This document shows positions 26,217 to 34,547 of a DNA stretch of 64,000 nt, piece after piece. Position 1 is the stretch's first letter. Each line of letters starts with the position of its first letter. This DNA is from Dyella_B humi (GTDB taxonomy: Bacteria > Pseudomonadota > Gammaproteobacteria > Xanthomonadales > Rhodanobacteraceae): NCBI RefSeq assembly GCF_044904605.1, contig NZ_JADIKI010000021.1, forward strand, positions 372,001 to 436,000, written 5' to 3'. A model generated the notes under the pieces. That model ran no database searches and was not told the origin of the DNA. It worked only from the letters and a program-made list of their open reading frames with translations. Made by a program: the position numbers and the translations under genes.

Positions 26217-26849
26217 TTACCCATGCCGCTCCACCAACACCTTCGTCGCATCCTCAAGCCCAAACCCGCGCGCACGCAACAATACGGTGAGATGAAAAAT
26301 CAAATCCGCCGCCTCGCCTAGCAGTTCTTCATCGCCCTGTGCCACGGCAGCCAGCGCGGTCTCCACGCCTTCTTCGCCCACTTTCTGCGCAATCCGCCGC
26401 GTTCCGCCGTGGAACAGCTTCGTGGTGTAACTGCCCTCGGGCAACTCCGTCTTGCGTTTTTCAACCAGCGCATCCAGTTGCGCGAGAAATCCCAGCGGCG
26501 GGCGCACTTCATTGCCGAAGCAACTGCGCGTTCCCAAATGACAGGTCGGCCCATGCGGATCGGCCAGCACCAGCAAGGTGTCGCGATCGCAATCCATGCG
26601 GATCGACTTCAGATGCAACACGTGGCCTGAGCTTTCGCCCTTGGTCCACAAACGCTGCTTGCTGCGGCTGAAGAAGCTCACCTTGCCGCTGCTTTGCGTA
26701 AGCGTCAGCGCTTTGTGATCCATATAGCCGAGCATCAGCACTTCGCCCGTGAGCCAGTGCTGCACGATCGCGGGCACCAGCCCATCCGATTTGGACCAGT
26801 CGATCTGGCTGAGATCGAGTGGATCGAATCCGCTGATTGTTTCACTCAT
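26217..26849 (-). CDS. hisIE: Bifunctional phosphoribosyl-AMP cyclohydrolase / phosphoribosyl-ATP pyrophosphatase
   Basis: 210 residues. The N-terminal HisI domain (about 1-115) contains MLGYMDHKALTLT, SRSKQRLWTKGE and the zinc-binding cysteines in MDCDRDTLL and TCHLGTRSCF. The C-terminal HisE domain (about 120-205) carries EVGEEGVETALAA. It performs steps 2 and 3 of histidine synthesis. Its start overlaps the hisF stop by eight bases. Last gene of the his operon. Confidence 0.95.
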   Translation of the reverse strand: MSETISGFDPLDLSQIDWSKSDGLVPAIVQHWLTGEVLMLGYMDHKALTLTQSSGKVSFFSRSKQRLWTKGESSGHVLHLKSIRMDCDRDTLLVLADPHGPTCHLGTRSCFGNEVRPPLGFLAQLDALVEKRKTELPEGSYTTKLFHGGTRRIAQKVGEEGVETALAAVAQGDEELLGEAADLIFHLTVLLRARGFGLEDATKVLVERHG

Positions 26850-27633
26850 GGCCGGCTGCCTCTTGCAAACGTATAACTAGGCCTTCCTGCTGCAGATAAC
26901 GCTTCAGATCAGGAACGGCGATGGCGCCGCTATGGAAAACGCTGGCCGCCAAAGCACCATCAACACGAGCGCGCGTGAACGCATCGCGAAAGTGCGCCAT
27001 CGTTCCCGCTCCGCCCGAGGCGATCAGCGGCACCGTGCACAGCGCTCGCGCCGCGGCGAGCTGCGCCAGGTCGTAACCCTGGCGCACGCCGTCGGTATCC
27101 ATGCAATTAAGCACGATCTCACCCGCGCCGCGCCGCTGCGCCTCGACCATCCAGTCCAACGTGCGCCGCGCCAGCGAACGCGTCTTGGACGGATCGCCGG
27201 TGTACTGCCGCACGCGCCACTCACCGTCAGCATCGCGCATGGAATCGATGCCAACCACCACGCACTGCACGCCGAAGGCAGCTGCCAGTTCGTCGATCAA
27301 CGTCGGACGTTCCAGCGCCGGTGAGTTGATCGAAACCTTGTCTGCGCCAGCGTGCAATACCTCGCGTGCGTCCGCCACCGAGCGAATACCGCCGGCCACA
27401 CAGAACGGTATATCGATCACCCGCGCTACACGCTCCACCCAGCCGCGATCGACACTGCGACCTTCTGGGCTAGCGGTAATGTCGTAGAACACCAGCTCGT
27501 CCGCACCTTCATCGCGATAGCGCAAGGCCAGATCGACGATTTCGCCCATCACGACGTGATCACGAAAACGCACACCCTTGACCACCTTGCTGTCGCGTAC
27601 GTCCAGGCAGGGAATGATGCGGCGGCTTAACAT
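26842..27633 (-). CDS. hisF: Imidazole glycerol phosphate synthase, cyclase subunit
   Basis: 263-residue TIM barrel. The first catalytic Asp is in IIPCLDVRD and the second in IVLNCMDTDG; ASGGAGTM is the phosphate-binding loop. With HisH it forms IGP and AICAR. The ATG at 27633 overlaps the hisA end by seven bases. The open frame extends upstream within hisA but is not homologous there. Confidence 0.96.
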   Translation of the reverse strand: MLSRRIIPCLDVRDSKVVKGVRFRDHVVMGEIVDLALRYRDEGADELVFYDITASPEGRSVDRGWVERVARVIDIPFCVAGGIRSVADAREVLHAGADKVSINSPALERPTLIDELAAAFGVQCVVVGIDSMRDADGEWRVRQYTGDPSKTRSLARRTLDWMVEAQRRGAGEIVLNCMDTDGVRQGYDLAQLAAARALCTVPLIASGGAGTMAHFRDAFTRARVDGALAASVFHSGAIAVPDLKRYLQQEGLVIRLQEAAGHE

Positions 27634-28355
27634 GCCAGTGCGTCCTCCAGCGTAAAGCGTCCTTCCAGCAAGGCACGTCCCAGGATCACGCCACGCGCAC
27701 CGGCTTCGCGTGCCGCGCGGATGTCCTCCAACGAACGCACGCCGCCGGAAGCCTGCACAGCAAGCTGCGGCACGGTTTGCGCCAGGTGCCGATAGAGCTC
27801 GAGATTGAAGCCGGCCAGCATGCCGTCGCGCTCGATATCCGTGCAGAGTAGATGTCGCGCGCCATGCGCTGCGTACCAGGGCGCGAGTTCGTCCAGGGTC
27901 CGCGCCTCGTCTTCGGTCCAGCCGGCACTGGGTAAGGTCCACGTGTTATCGCAACGGCGCGTATCCAACGCGATGGTGAAGCGCTCGGCACCATGCTTGT
28001 CCAGCCATTGCGCTACGCGTTCCGGCTCACGAATCGCGACGCTGCCCACGACCACGCGGCTGACGCCCGCGCCAAACAAGCGTTGCACATCGTCTTCCAC
28101 GCGGACGCCGCCGCCGGCCTGCACCTGCATGCCGGCTTTCGCCAGCACTTCGATCACTGCGAGATTGGTCAGATCGCCCGCGCGTGCGCCATCCAGATCG
28201 ACCACGTGCAGCCACTGCGCGCCGGCCTGCGCGTAACGGGCGGCCAGTTCATGCGGCGCGGCTGCGTATTGCGTTTCCTGCGCGTAATCGCCTTGGCGAA
28301 GGCGGACAACTTGGCCGTTGCGCAGATCGATGGCAGGGATGACTTCAACGTTCAT
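27627..28355 (-). CDS. hisA: Phosphoribosylformimino-AICAR ribotide isomerase
   Basis: 242-residue TIM barrel paralogous to HisF. The catalytic Asp is in VIPAIDLRNGQVVRL, with a second in the LLCTDIERDGML strand; QASGGVRSLED is the phosphate-binding loop. It catalyses the Amadori rearrangement of ProFAR to PRFAR. The ATG at 28355 is preferred to an in-frame start 13 codons earlier. A REP-like repeat fills the 128-base gap to hisH. Confidence 0.96.
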   Translation of the reverse strand: MNVEVIPAIDLRNGQVVRLRQGDYAQETQYAAAPHELAARYAQAGAQWLHVVDLDGARAGDLTNLAVIEVLAKAGMQVQAGGGVRVEDDVQRLFGAGVSRVVVGSVAIREPERVAQWLDKHGAERFTIALDTRRCDNTWTLPSAGWTEDEARTLDELAPWYAAHGARHLLCTDIERDGMLAGFNLELYRHLAQTVPQLAVQASGGVRSLEDIRAAREAGARGVILGRALLEGRFTLEDALAC

Positions 28356-28425
28356 TCTGATCAGCTCTTTTCCCATGCACAAAAGCACAGGCATCTATAT
28401 GACTTCTGCTTGATCTAATCTTGCC

Positions 28426-28473
28426 GGCCGTCATTCCGGCGAAAGCGAAGGCGCTTTCGCCGGAATGACGGCC
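28426..28473. repeat. REP-like palindrome inside the his operon
   Basis: A 21-bp perfect inverted repeat (28426-28446 and 28453-28473, arms GGCCGTCATTCC...GCGAAAGC) with a six-base loop. It is the CCGGCG subtype, and it lies between hisH and hisA, which otherwise belong to a tightly overlapping operon. It may attenuate or process the polycistronic mRNA. Confidence 0.9.
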
Positions 28474-28483
28474 ACTCGAAAAT

Positions 28484-29074
28484 TCAAAGCTCGAGGAAGT
28501 TCTTCAGCAACTTCGCTCCCACCTGTGCCGAACGCTCCGGATGAAACTGCGTACCATGAAAATTTCCGCTCGCAATCACCGCCGAAAACGCACCGCCATA
28601 GTCGCTGCGCACCAGTGTGTAATCACCCACTGGCACCGAATAGCTGTGCACGAAGTAGGCCCAATCGCCCTCTTCCAGGTTTTTCAGCAGCGGATGCCGG
28701 GTGACCGGCGACAGACGGTTCCAGCCCATATGCGGCACGCACAATTCCGGCGTTTCTTCGAACTTGCGCACGGTGGCGGGAATCACGCCCAGGCAAGGTG
28801 TGTCGCTTTCCTCGGAGTGTTCGCACAGCAGCTGCATCCCTAAGCACACGCCTAACACCGGCTGCGTAAGCGAACGGATCACATCGACCAGCTCCAGTTC
28901 TTGCAGCCGCGCCATGCCGGGGGCGGCCGCACCAACACCCGGCAGTATCACCTTATCCGCACTGCGAATACGCTCGGCATCGGCGGTCAACGCGGCATCC
29001 ACGCCCAGCCGCTGCAATGCATAACGCACCGAACCGATATTGGTGCCGCCGGCATCGACCAGGACCACGCTCAT
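28484..29074 (-). CDS. hisH: Imidazole glycerol phosphate synthase, glutaminase subunit
   Basis: 196-residue class I amidotransferase. The nucleophile Cys is in VLGVCLGMQLL, the oxyanion segment near LPGVGAAAPGMA, and the catalytic His and Glu in GTQFHPERS. It passes ammonia to HisF. The ATG at 29074 shares its A with the hisB stop codon (TGATG). Confidence 0.96.
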   Translation of the reverse strand: MSVVLVDAGGTNIGSVRYALQRLGVDAALTADAERIRSADKVILPGVGAAAPGMARLQELELVDVIRSLTQPVLGVCLGMQLLCEHSEESDTPCLGVIPATVRKFEETPELCVPHMGWNRLSPVTRHPLLKNLEEGDWAYFVHSYSVPVGDYTLVRSDYGGAFSAVIASGNFHGTQFHPERSAQVGAKLLKNFLEL

Positions 29075-30138
29075 CACAGCGCTCCCTTCGTGCTCGGCAG
29101 CTCGTCACCTTCACGGCGGATCGCCTGGCGCAAAGCACGTGCCGTGACCTTGAAGCAACCTTCCACCATATGATGTGCGTTCTCGCCCTTCACCGTGATA
29201 TGTAGATTGGCGCCCAGCGTGTCGCACAGCGAACGGAAGAAGTGCGGCACCAGTTCGGTCGGTACGTCGCCTACGCGCTCGCGTGGGAACTGGCCTTCAA
29301 ACACGAAATATGGACGCCCCGACAGATCCAGTGCTGCGCTGGCCAGCGACTCGTCCATCGGCAACGTAAAACCATACCGGCCGATGCCACGCTTGTCGCC
29401 CAGTGCTTGGCGCAAGGCCTGCCCTAATGCGAGCGCGCAATCCTCGATGGTGTGATGTTCATCGACCTTGGTGTCGCCATCGCATTGGATGCTGAGCGCG
29501 AAACCGCCGTGCTTGCCGATCTGCTCCAGCATGTGGTCGAAAAAGCCCAGGCCGGTATGCGCAACGGGCTCGGCTTGCGTGTCCAGATCCACGCGCACCG
29601 TAATGCGCGTCTCCTTGGTATGCCGCACCACCTCAGCCACGCGCGGCCGATCGAGCAATTGATGCGCGACTTCTTCCCAGCCCATGCCTTTCGGCCCGAC
29701 TCGAAAACCGCGCACGCCCATGTTCGCGGCAAATTGCAGGTCGGTTTCGCGATCGCCCACCATGGCCGAATCGGCGCGCGTCCAGCCATCGTCGGCTAGA
29801 TAGTGGCGCATCATGCCGATGCCGGGTTTGCGCGTATCCAGACCTTCATGCGGAAAACTTCGATCGATCAGCACTTCGCCAAAGCGCACGCCTTGCGAGG
29901 CGAAGATGCGCATCAACAGATCGTGAGGGCCATCGAAATGTGGTTGCGGAAAGCTATCCGTACCTAGGCCATCCTGGTTGGTGACCATCACCAGTTCGTA
30001 GCCCGCCGCCACGATGCGCTGCAAGGCAGCCATCACGCCCGGCAGCAGGGACAGTTTTTCGTAGCTGTCGATCTGCTCGTCAGCAGGCTCCTCGATCAGG
30101 CAACCATCCCGGTCGATGAAAAGTATCTTGCGACTCAT
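29074..30138 (-). CDS. hisB: Bifunctional histidinol-phosphatase / imidazoleglycerol-phosphate dehydratase
   Basis: 354 residues. The N-terminal HAD phosphatase (about 1-165) has FIDRDGCLI, MVTNQDGLG and a zinc-loop segment; the C-terminal IGPD domain (about 167-354) has GFFDHMLEQ, DEHHTIEDCA and EGCFKVTARALRQA with the Mn-binding histidines. It performs steps 6 and 8. The fusion is the gammaproteobacterial form. Confidence 0.97.
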   Translation of the reverse strand: MSRKILFIDRDGCLIEEPADEQIDSYEKLSLLPGVMAALQRIVAAGYELVMVTNQDGLGTDSFPQPHFDGPHDLLMRIFASQGVRFGEVLIDRSFPHEGLDTRKPGIGMMRHYLADDGWTRADSAMVGDRETDLQFAANMGVRGFRVGPKGMGWEEVAHQLLDRPRVAEVVRHTKETRITVRVDLDTQAEPVAHTGLGFFDHMLEQIGKHGGFALSIQCDGDTKVDEHHTIEDCALALGQALRQALGDKRGIGRYGFTLPMDESLASAALDLSGRPYFVFEGQFPRERVGDVPTELVPHFFRSLCDTLGANLHITVKGENAHHMVEGCFKVTARALRQAIRREGDELPSTKGAL

Positions 30139-31211
30139 GCCTGGACCTTGTTCAACGTCATTTCGTTCAGCACGGCAAGCACCCGCGCATTTTCTTCCGG
30201 CGTACCGACAGTGATACGCAAAGTATCGTGCAACTTGGGATAACGGCGCACGTCGCGTACCACGATGCCTGCCTGCAGCAGGCGCTGATACACGGCGCCG
30301 GCATCGTCGAAACGTACAGCCAGGAAATTGGCATCCGATGTCAGCACCTCACGCACACCCGGAAGCCCGGCCAGTGCATCGCGCATGAGTACACGCTGCT
30401 CGCGTACGATAGCGATATGCTCGCGCGCAGCGACCTGCCCAGATGGTGACAGTGCCACCAAAGCTGCCGTTACGCATGGCAGCGGTAGCGGATAAGGCTG
30501 CATGATGCGCCTAATCAATCCGATCACCTCGGGGTTTGCTACTAAGGTGCCGATGCGCGCGCCGGCCAGTGCCCAGGCTTTGGACAAAGTGCGCAACACC
30601 GCTAGGTGTTCGTAGCGCCCGATCAGATCGATCGCGCTAGGCTGATCGGAAAACTCGATATACGCCTCGTCCACCACCAGCAGCGCCTTGCCGGCGAGCG
30701 CCTGCGCCACGCGTTCGATATCGTCACGCGATATCGATTTGCCGCTGGGGTTGTTCGGTGTGCACAAAAACACCAGCTTCACCGCCGGCGTGATTGCGGC
30801 AAGTAACGCTGGGACATCGAGACTGAAATCCTGCGCCAGCGACACCTCGATCACCGCTGCATTCTGGATACGCGCGCTGACCGCATACATACCGAACGTC
30901 GGCGGCTGGATCACGACGGCATCCTGACCAGCGCGGCAGAAGGCGCGTACCAGCAAGTCGATCGCCTCGTCACTGCCGCGCCCTACGCACAATTGCTCGC
31001 GTTGTACACCGTAAAGCGCCGCCAAAGCCTGCAACAAGGCAGCCGGTTGCGGATCGGGATAACGGTTGCAGCCAAGCGCCGCATCACCCGCCGGCTCCCA
31101 CGCTGATTCATTGGCGTTGAGCATGATCTGCGCGCCACCTGCTTCCATCCGCGCCGAGGAATACGGCTGCAGCGTGCGAATTTCCGGCCGCGCCAGGTCC
31201 AGTACGCTCAT
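30135..31211 (-). CDS. hisC: Histidinol-phosphate aminotransferase
   Basis: 358-residue PLP enzyme, fold type I. The PLP lysine is in LRTLSKAWALAGARIG, the substrate loop ANESAW near residue 33 and the PLP-binding Asp in VVDEAYIEF. It converts imidazole acetol phosphate to histidinol phosphate. The ATG at 31211 overlaps the hisD stop (ATGA). Confidence 0.96.
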   Translation of the reverse strand: MSVLDLARPEIRTLQPYSSARMEAGGAQIMLNANESAWEPAGDAALGCNRYPDPQPAALLQALAALYGVQREQLCVGRGSDEAIDLLVRAFCRAGQDAVVIQPPTFGMYAVSARIQNAAVIEVSLAQDFSLDVPALLAAITPAVKLVFLCTPNNPSGKSISRDDIERVAQALAGKALLVVDEAYIEFSDQPSAIDLIGRYEHLAVLRTLSKAWALAGARIGTLVANPEVIGLIRRIMQPYPLPLPCVTAALVALSPSGQVAAREHIAIVREQRVLMRDALAGLPGVREVLTSDANFLAVRFDDAGAVYQRLLQAGIVVRDVRRYPKLHDTLRITVGTPEENARVLAVLNEMTLNKVQA

Positions 31212-32515
31212 AAGTGTGTCCCCAGTGCAGCCAGCCGCAACGTGACGGCGCGGCGATGCGCTTCGAGCTGCTCGGCCTCCGCCAGCGTGGCGGTGCACGG
31301 GCCGATCGCACGCAGGCCGTTGGGATCCAGCTCCTGCACCGTAATCTGCTTCAGATAACTGGCTACCGATACGCCACTGTAGCTGCGCGCGTAACCGTAA
31401 GTGGGCAGCACGTGGTTGCTGCCGCTGCAGTAATCGCCCACGGATTCGGGCGTCCACGCGCCGACGAAGATCGAGCCCGCACTTTCGATGCTGGATACCA
31501 GGTCACGCGCGCCGCTGACCTGCAGAATCAGGTGTTCCGGCGCGTAGCGATTGCTCACTTCCACCGCCTGTGTCAGCGAATCCACTTCGATCAGCCGGCT
31601 CTGCGCCAACGCCTGCTCTGCGATGGCCCCGCGCGGCAACTGCGCACATTGGCGATCCACTTCGGCAGCCGCCTTGTCCAACAAGCTCGTTGAGGCACTC
31701 ACCAGCACCACCTGCGAATCCGGTCCGTGCTCGGCCTGCGACAGCAGATCCGCCGCGACGAACACGGGATTGGCCTGCGCATCGGCAATCACCAGTACTT
31801 CGGAAGGTCCGGCGGGCATGTCGATGGCCGCACCATTAGGGTCGGAAGATACCTGCAGCTTCGCCTCGGTAACCCACGCGTTGCCGGGGCCAAACAGCTT
31901 GTCGCAACGAGGAACGGTTTCCGTGCCGTATGCCATCGCTGCGATCGCCTGCGCGCCGCCGATCTTGAATACGCGATGCACGCCTACGGTACGCGCTGCG
32001 AACAGCACCGCTTCATCGCAGGTACCGTCCGCGCGCGCCGGTGAGCAAAGCACCACGTCGCGGCAACCGGCAATGCGCGCGGGCACACCCAGCATCAGCG
32101 CCGTGGAAGGCAACGGTGCACTGCCTGCTGGCACGTACAGACCGACGCGGTTGATCGGGCGCAAGATGCGCTCCACTCGCACGCCGACGGCTGTATTCAC
32201 ACCTACCGGCTGTGGCGCGGATGCGCTATGAAAGGCTTCGATGCGAGCGGCGGCTTCGCGGATGGCTGCTTTCAATTCCGGTGCTAGCTTGGCTTCGGCT
32301 GCGGCGAATTCCGCTTCGCTTACTTCGATGGCATCCAGCGTGCAGCGGTCGTAGCGCGCGGAAAGTTCACGCAAGGCCGTGTCGCCCTTGGCGCGTACTT
32401 CGGCAATGATTCGCTCGACGCCATGACGCAATTCTTCTGCGCGCGATTGTGCGGGTCGCGCCAATGCATCGCTGCGTTCAGCTTCGCTCAAGTTGTTCCA
32501 GTTGATTCGTTTCAT
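31208..32515 (-). CDS. hisD: Histidinol dehydrogenase
   Basis: 435-residue zinc enzyme. LFGPGNAWVTEAK, DMPAGPSEVLVIAD and the zinc ligands around LSQAEHGPDSQ and CSGSNHVLPT can be recognised. It oxidises histidinol to histidine in two NAD-dependent steps. The ATG at 32515 is chosen because upstream in-frame codons overlap hisG without homology. It starts 10 bases after hisG. Confidence 0.96.
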   Translation of the reverse strand: MKRINWNNLSEAERSDALARPAQSRAEELRHGVERIIAEVRAKGDTALRELSARYDRCTLDAIEVSEAEFAAAEAKLAPELKAAIREAAARIEAFHSASAPQPVGVNTAVGVRVERILRPINRVGLYVPAGSAPLPSTALMLGVPARIAGCRDVVLCSPARADGTCDEAVLFAARTVGVHRVFKIGGAQAIAAMAYGTETVPRCDKLFGPGNAWVTEAKLQVSSDPNGAAIDMPAGPSEVLVIADAQANPVFVAADLLSQAEHGPDSQVVLVSASTSLLDKAAAEVDRQCAQLPRGAIAEQALAQSRLIEVDSLTQAVEVSNRYAPEHLILQVSGARDLVSSIESAGSIFVGAWTPESVGDYCSGSNHVLPTYGYARSYSGVSVASYLKQITVQELDPNGLRAIGPCTATLAEAEQLEAHRRAVTLRLAALGTHL

Positions 32516-32525
32516 GCAGAAGCGC

Positions 32526-33419
32526 TCAAGCAAGCATTTTCTCAACCGGCAGCACGAACATCTCACGTGCACCGGCTTTCTTGATTTCTTCCAACTGCCG
32601 CCAGCTCACTTCACCGGCGCACAGCGCCTGCAGCATCAGCTGATCGGGCTGCCCCGCCACCGGCAGCAACGTGGGCTGCGGACCACCCGGCAGCAATCGC
32701 GTGACCGCCTCGAGCGAAGTGCGCGAGGTCTGCAGCAGCAACAGGCGCGACTCGCGTACCTGGATCACACCATCCAGGCGCTTGAGCAATAGCTCGACCA
32801 TGTCGCCGCGTTCGTCCGTAGGCAATGTTTCCGGACCGGCCAACACGGCTTCGCTTTGCAACAACACGTCTGTTTCGCGCAACTGATTGGCCACCAGCGT
32901 GCCGCCGCTTTGCACCAGGTCGCAGATCACATCGGCAGTGCCCAGCTTGGGCGCGATCTCCACCGAACCGGCCAGCGTGATGACGGATGCATCCACACCC
33001 TGCTCGCGCAACCAGATACCGAGCAGACCCGGATAGGAAGTAGCGATGCGCAGACCGGCCAGATCCTTGGGCTCGTTGTAATCCATCTCCTGCGGCACGG
33101 CGACGGAAAGGCGGCAGCGGCCGAATCCCAGCGAGCGCCATTCCGTGAGCGCAGCGGCGCCGTTACCCGCGCCGCCCTTGAATTCGTTGAGCACATTGCG
33201 ACCGACAATGCCCAGCTCGCACACACCTTGCGCGATCAGGCCGGGAATGTCGTCGTCGCGGACCAACAGCAGATCCACCGGCTCGCCTTCGCCGAAGCAG
33301 AACAGCTTGTCGCGGCTCTGGCGGAAGGTAAGGCCGCAGCGGTTGAGCAGATCCAGCGCTGGCTCGGTCAGCCGACCGGATTTCTGCATGGCGATGCGCA
33401 GGCGATCCCTTGGTTTCAT
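32526..33419 (-). CDS. hisG: ATP phosphoribosyltransferase (long form)
   Basis: 297 residues. The catalytic domains I and II include IAMQKSGRL, DKLFCFGEGEPVDLL and the PRPP loop near TLAGSVEIAPKLGTAD. The C-terminal ACT-like domain (about 220-297) is that of long, histidine-inhibited HisG, which needs no HisZ. First enzyme of histidine synthesis. Its ATG overlaps the upstream regulator stop (ATGA). Confidence 0.96.
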   Translation of the reverse strand: MKPRDRLRIAMQKSGRLTEPALDLLNRCGLTFRQSRDKLFCFGEGEPVDLLLVRDDDIPGLIAQGVCELGIVGRNVLNEFKGGAGNGAAALTEWRSLGFGRCRLSVAVPQEMDYNEPKDLAGLRIATSYPGLLGIWLREQGVDASVITLAGSVEIAPKLGTADVICDLVQSGGTLVANQLRETDVLLQSEAVLAGPETLPTDERGDMVELLLKRLDGVIQVRESRLLLLQTSRTSLEAVTRLLPGGPQPTLLPVAGQPDQLMLQALCAGEVSWRQLEEIKKAGAREMFVLPVEKMLA

Positions 33420-33751
33420 GCTCGTGCCCTTTTCGCCGCCGCGCGGGCGCGCGAGGCACGTGCAGCCGCTGCGAGATAGCCGCCGCTGCCCTGGTTCAGA
33501 TAGCGCGCCACGCGCCCGATGGTGGTGATGCTGACTGCGGTGCGCTCGTGAATCTCTCGGTAGGACACGCCTTCGAGCAGATAGGGCACTACGCGCCAGC
33601 GATCCACCAGCACTTCCAGCTCGGCTGGCGTACACAGATCGTTGAGGAAAGCGTTCATCTCCTCCACGTTCTTCAACGAGAGCAAGGCACGGCACAGGCT
33701 GAGCCTGGCGGATTCTTCCGGGGTTTCCGGGTCGATCGATCGGCGCTTCAT
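33416..33751 (-). CDS. TrpR-like regulator leading the his operon (YerC/YecD family)
   Basis: 111 residues. The TrpR fold spans about residues 15-90, with the helix-turn-helix around GVSYREIHERTAVSITTIGRV. The Ala/Arg-rich tail is lineage-specific. Members of this family sit beside his genes in several bacteria and have been proposed as histidine-responsive repressors; that role here is inference. Translational coupling to hisG and an inverted repeat 9 bases upstream of its ATG support autoregulation of the operon. No Shine-Dalgarno is visible, so the mRNA may be leaderless. Confidence 0.85.
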   Translation of the reverse strand: MKRRSIDPETPEESARLSLCRALLSLKNVEEMNAFLNDLCTPAELEVLVDRWRVVPYLLEGVSYREIHERTAVSITTIGRVARYLNQGSGGYLAAAARASRARAAAKRARA

Positions 33752-33759
33752 AATGTACT

Positions 33760-33785
33760 AATGCGTTAACACAGTGGAACGCATT
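33760..33785 (-). promoter_or_regulatory. Candidate his-operon operator
   Basis: AATGCGTT (33760-33767) and AACGCATT (33778-33785) form a perfect 8-bp inverted repeat with a 10-base spacer. It lies 8 bases upstream of the ATG of the TrpR-like gene. GTACTA and GTTAAC, both parts of the E. coli TrpR operator, also occur here. Confidence 0.6.
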
Positions 33786-33911
33786 GTAGTGAGCCGTTGC
33801 CGTTTGCGCAAGCCGCCGCCCAAAGCGAGATCGGCGCACCTATACAGGGCATTCTGCGCCCGTATCATTGGCGGCCGGGCGGTCCCTACCTACCCCCAAT
33901 ATGGAGACTTC

Positions 33912-34547
33912 ATGCCCAACGGACTCCCCTCTCCCGCCATTCGCCCTGCTGCCTATCTGATGATGATGGCGGTGATCGTGTTTGCAGCCGTCTGCGGCGC
34001 CGCGCAGTACTGGCGCACAGACTTGGACCCCATCGCTGTCCCGCTGAGCATCTATCTCACCGGCCCAGGCGGTGCATATGTGCGCATGACGTATTACCTG
34101 ATGGGCGTGGCGCTGTTCGTGTTCGCCATAGGTGCTTATCGGGCGACGGTGGCGCCTCTGCGCAGCGCATTGGCGCTGATGCTGTTCGCCGCGCCCGGGC
34201 TGTTGCTACCCGTCGTGGCGATGACGGAGCTGTTCAAAGGCACGGTGCATGAAAGCCTGGCCGCGTTGATCCACGGACTGGCGGCACAGTCGACCTTCCT
34301 GGCGTTGAGCTTCGGCATGCTGTTGCTTTCCAGCCGCTGGCGTCGCGATCCGCGCCTGAGTGCGAGTCGTTATCTGGGTATGTCGCTCGCGTGGCTGGCT
34401 ACCACCGTGCTCTGGCTGCAAGCCTTCGCACCAACGCTTCCGCATGGGTTGATGCAGAAGCTGCTAATCATTTTGATACTGCTGTGGCTGGGTTGGGCCG
34501 CACGCCAGTTACTGCGTGCGGCTCGTCCCCAGCAAGCGGGCGCTTAG
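33912..34547 (+). CDS. DUF998 integral membrane protein
   Basis: 211 residues with six predicted membrane helices (about 12-34, 50-75, 82-102, 112-134, 148-168 and 173-195). The arrangement fits DUF998 proteins, whose function is unknown. GGAG lies six bases before the ATG. The gene diverges from the his operon and converges on the lyase gene, the two stops overlapping by four bases. Confidence 0.75.
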   Translation: MPNGLPSPAIRPAAYLMMMAVIVFAAVCGAAQYWRTDLDPIAVPLSIYLTGPGGAYVRMTYYLMGVALFVFAIGAYRATVAPLRSALALMLFAAPGLLLPVVAMTELFKGTVHESLAALIHGLAAQSTFLALSFGMLLLSSRWRRDPRLSASRYLGMSLAWLATTVLWLQAFAPTLPHGLMQKLLIILILLWLGWAARQLLRAARPQQAGA

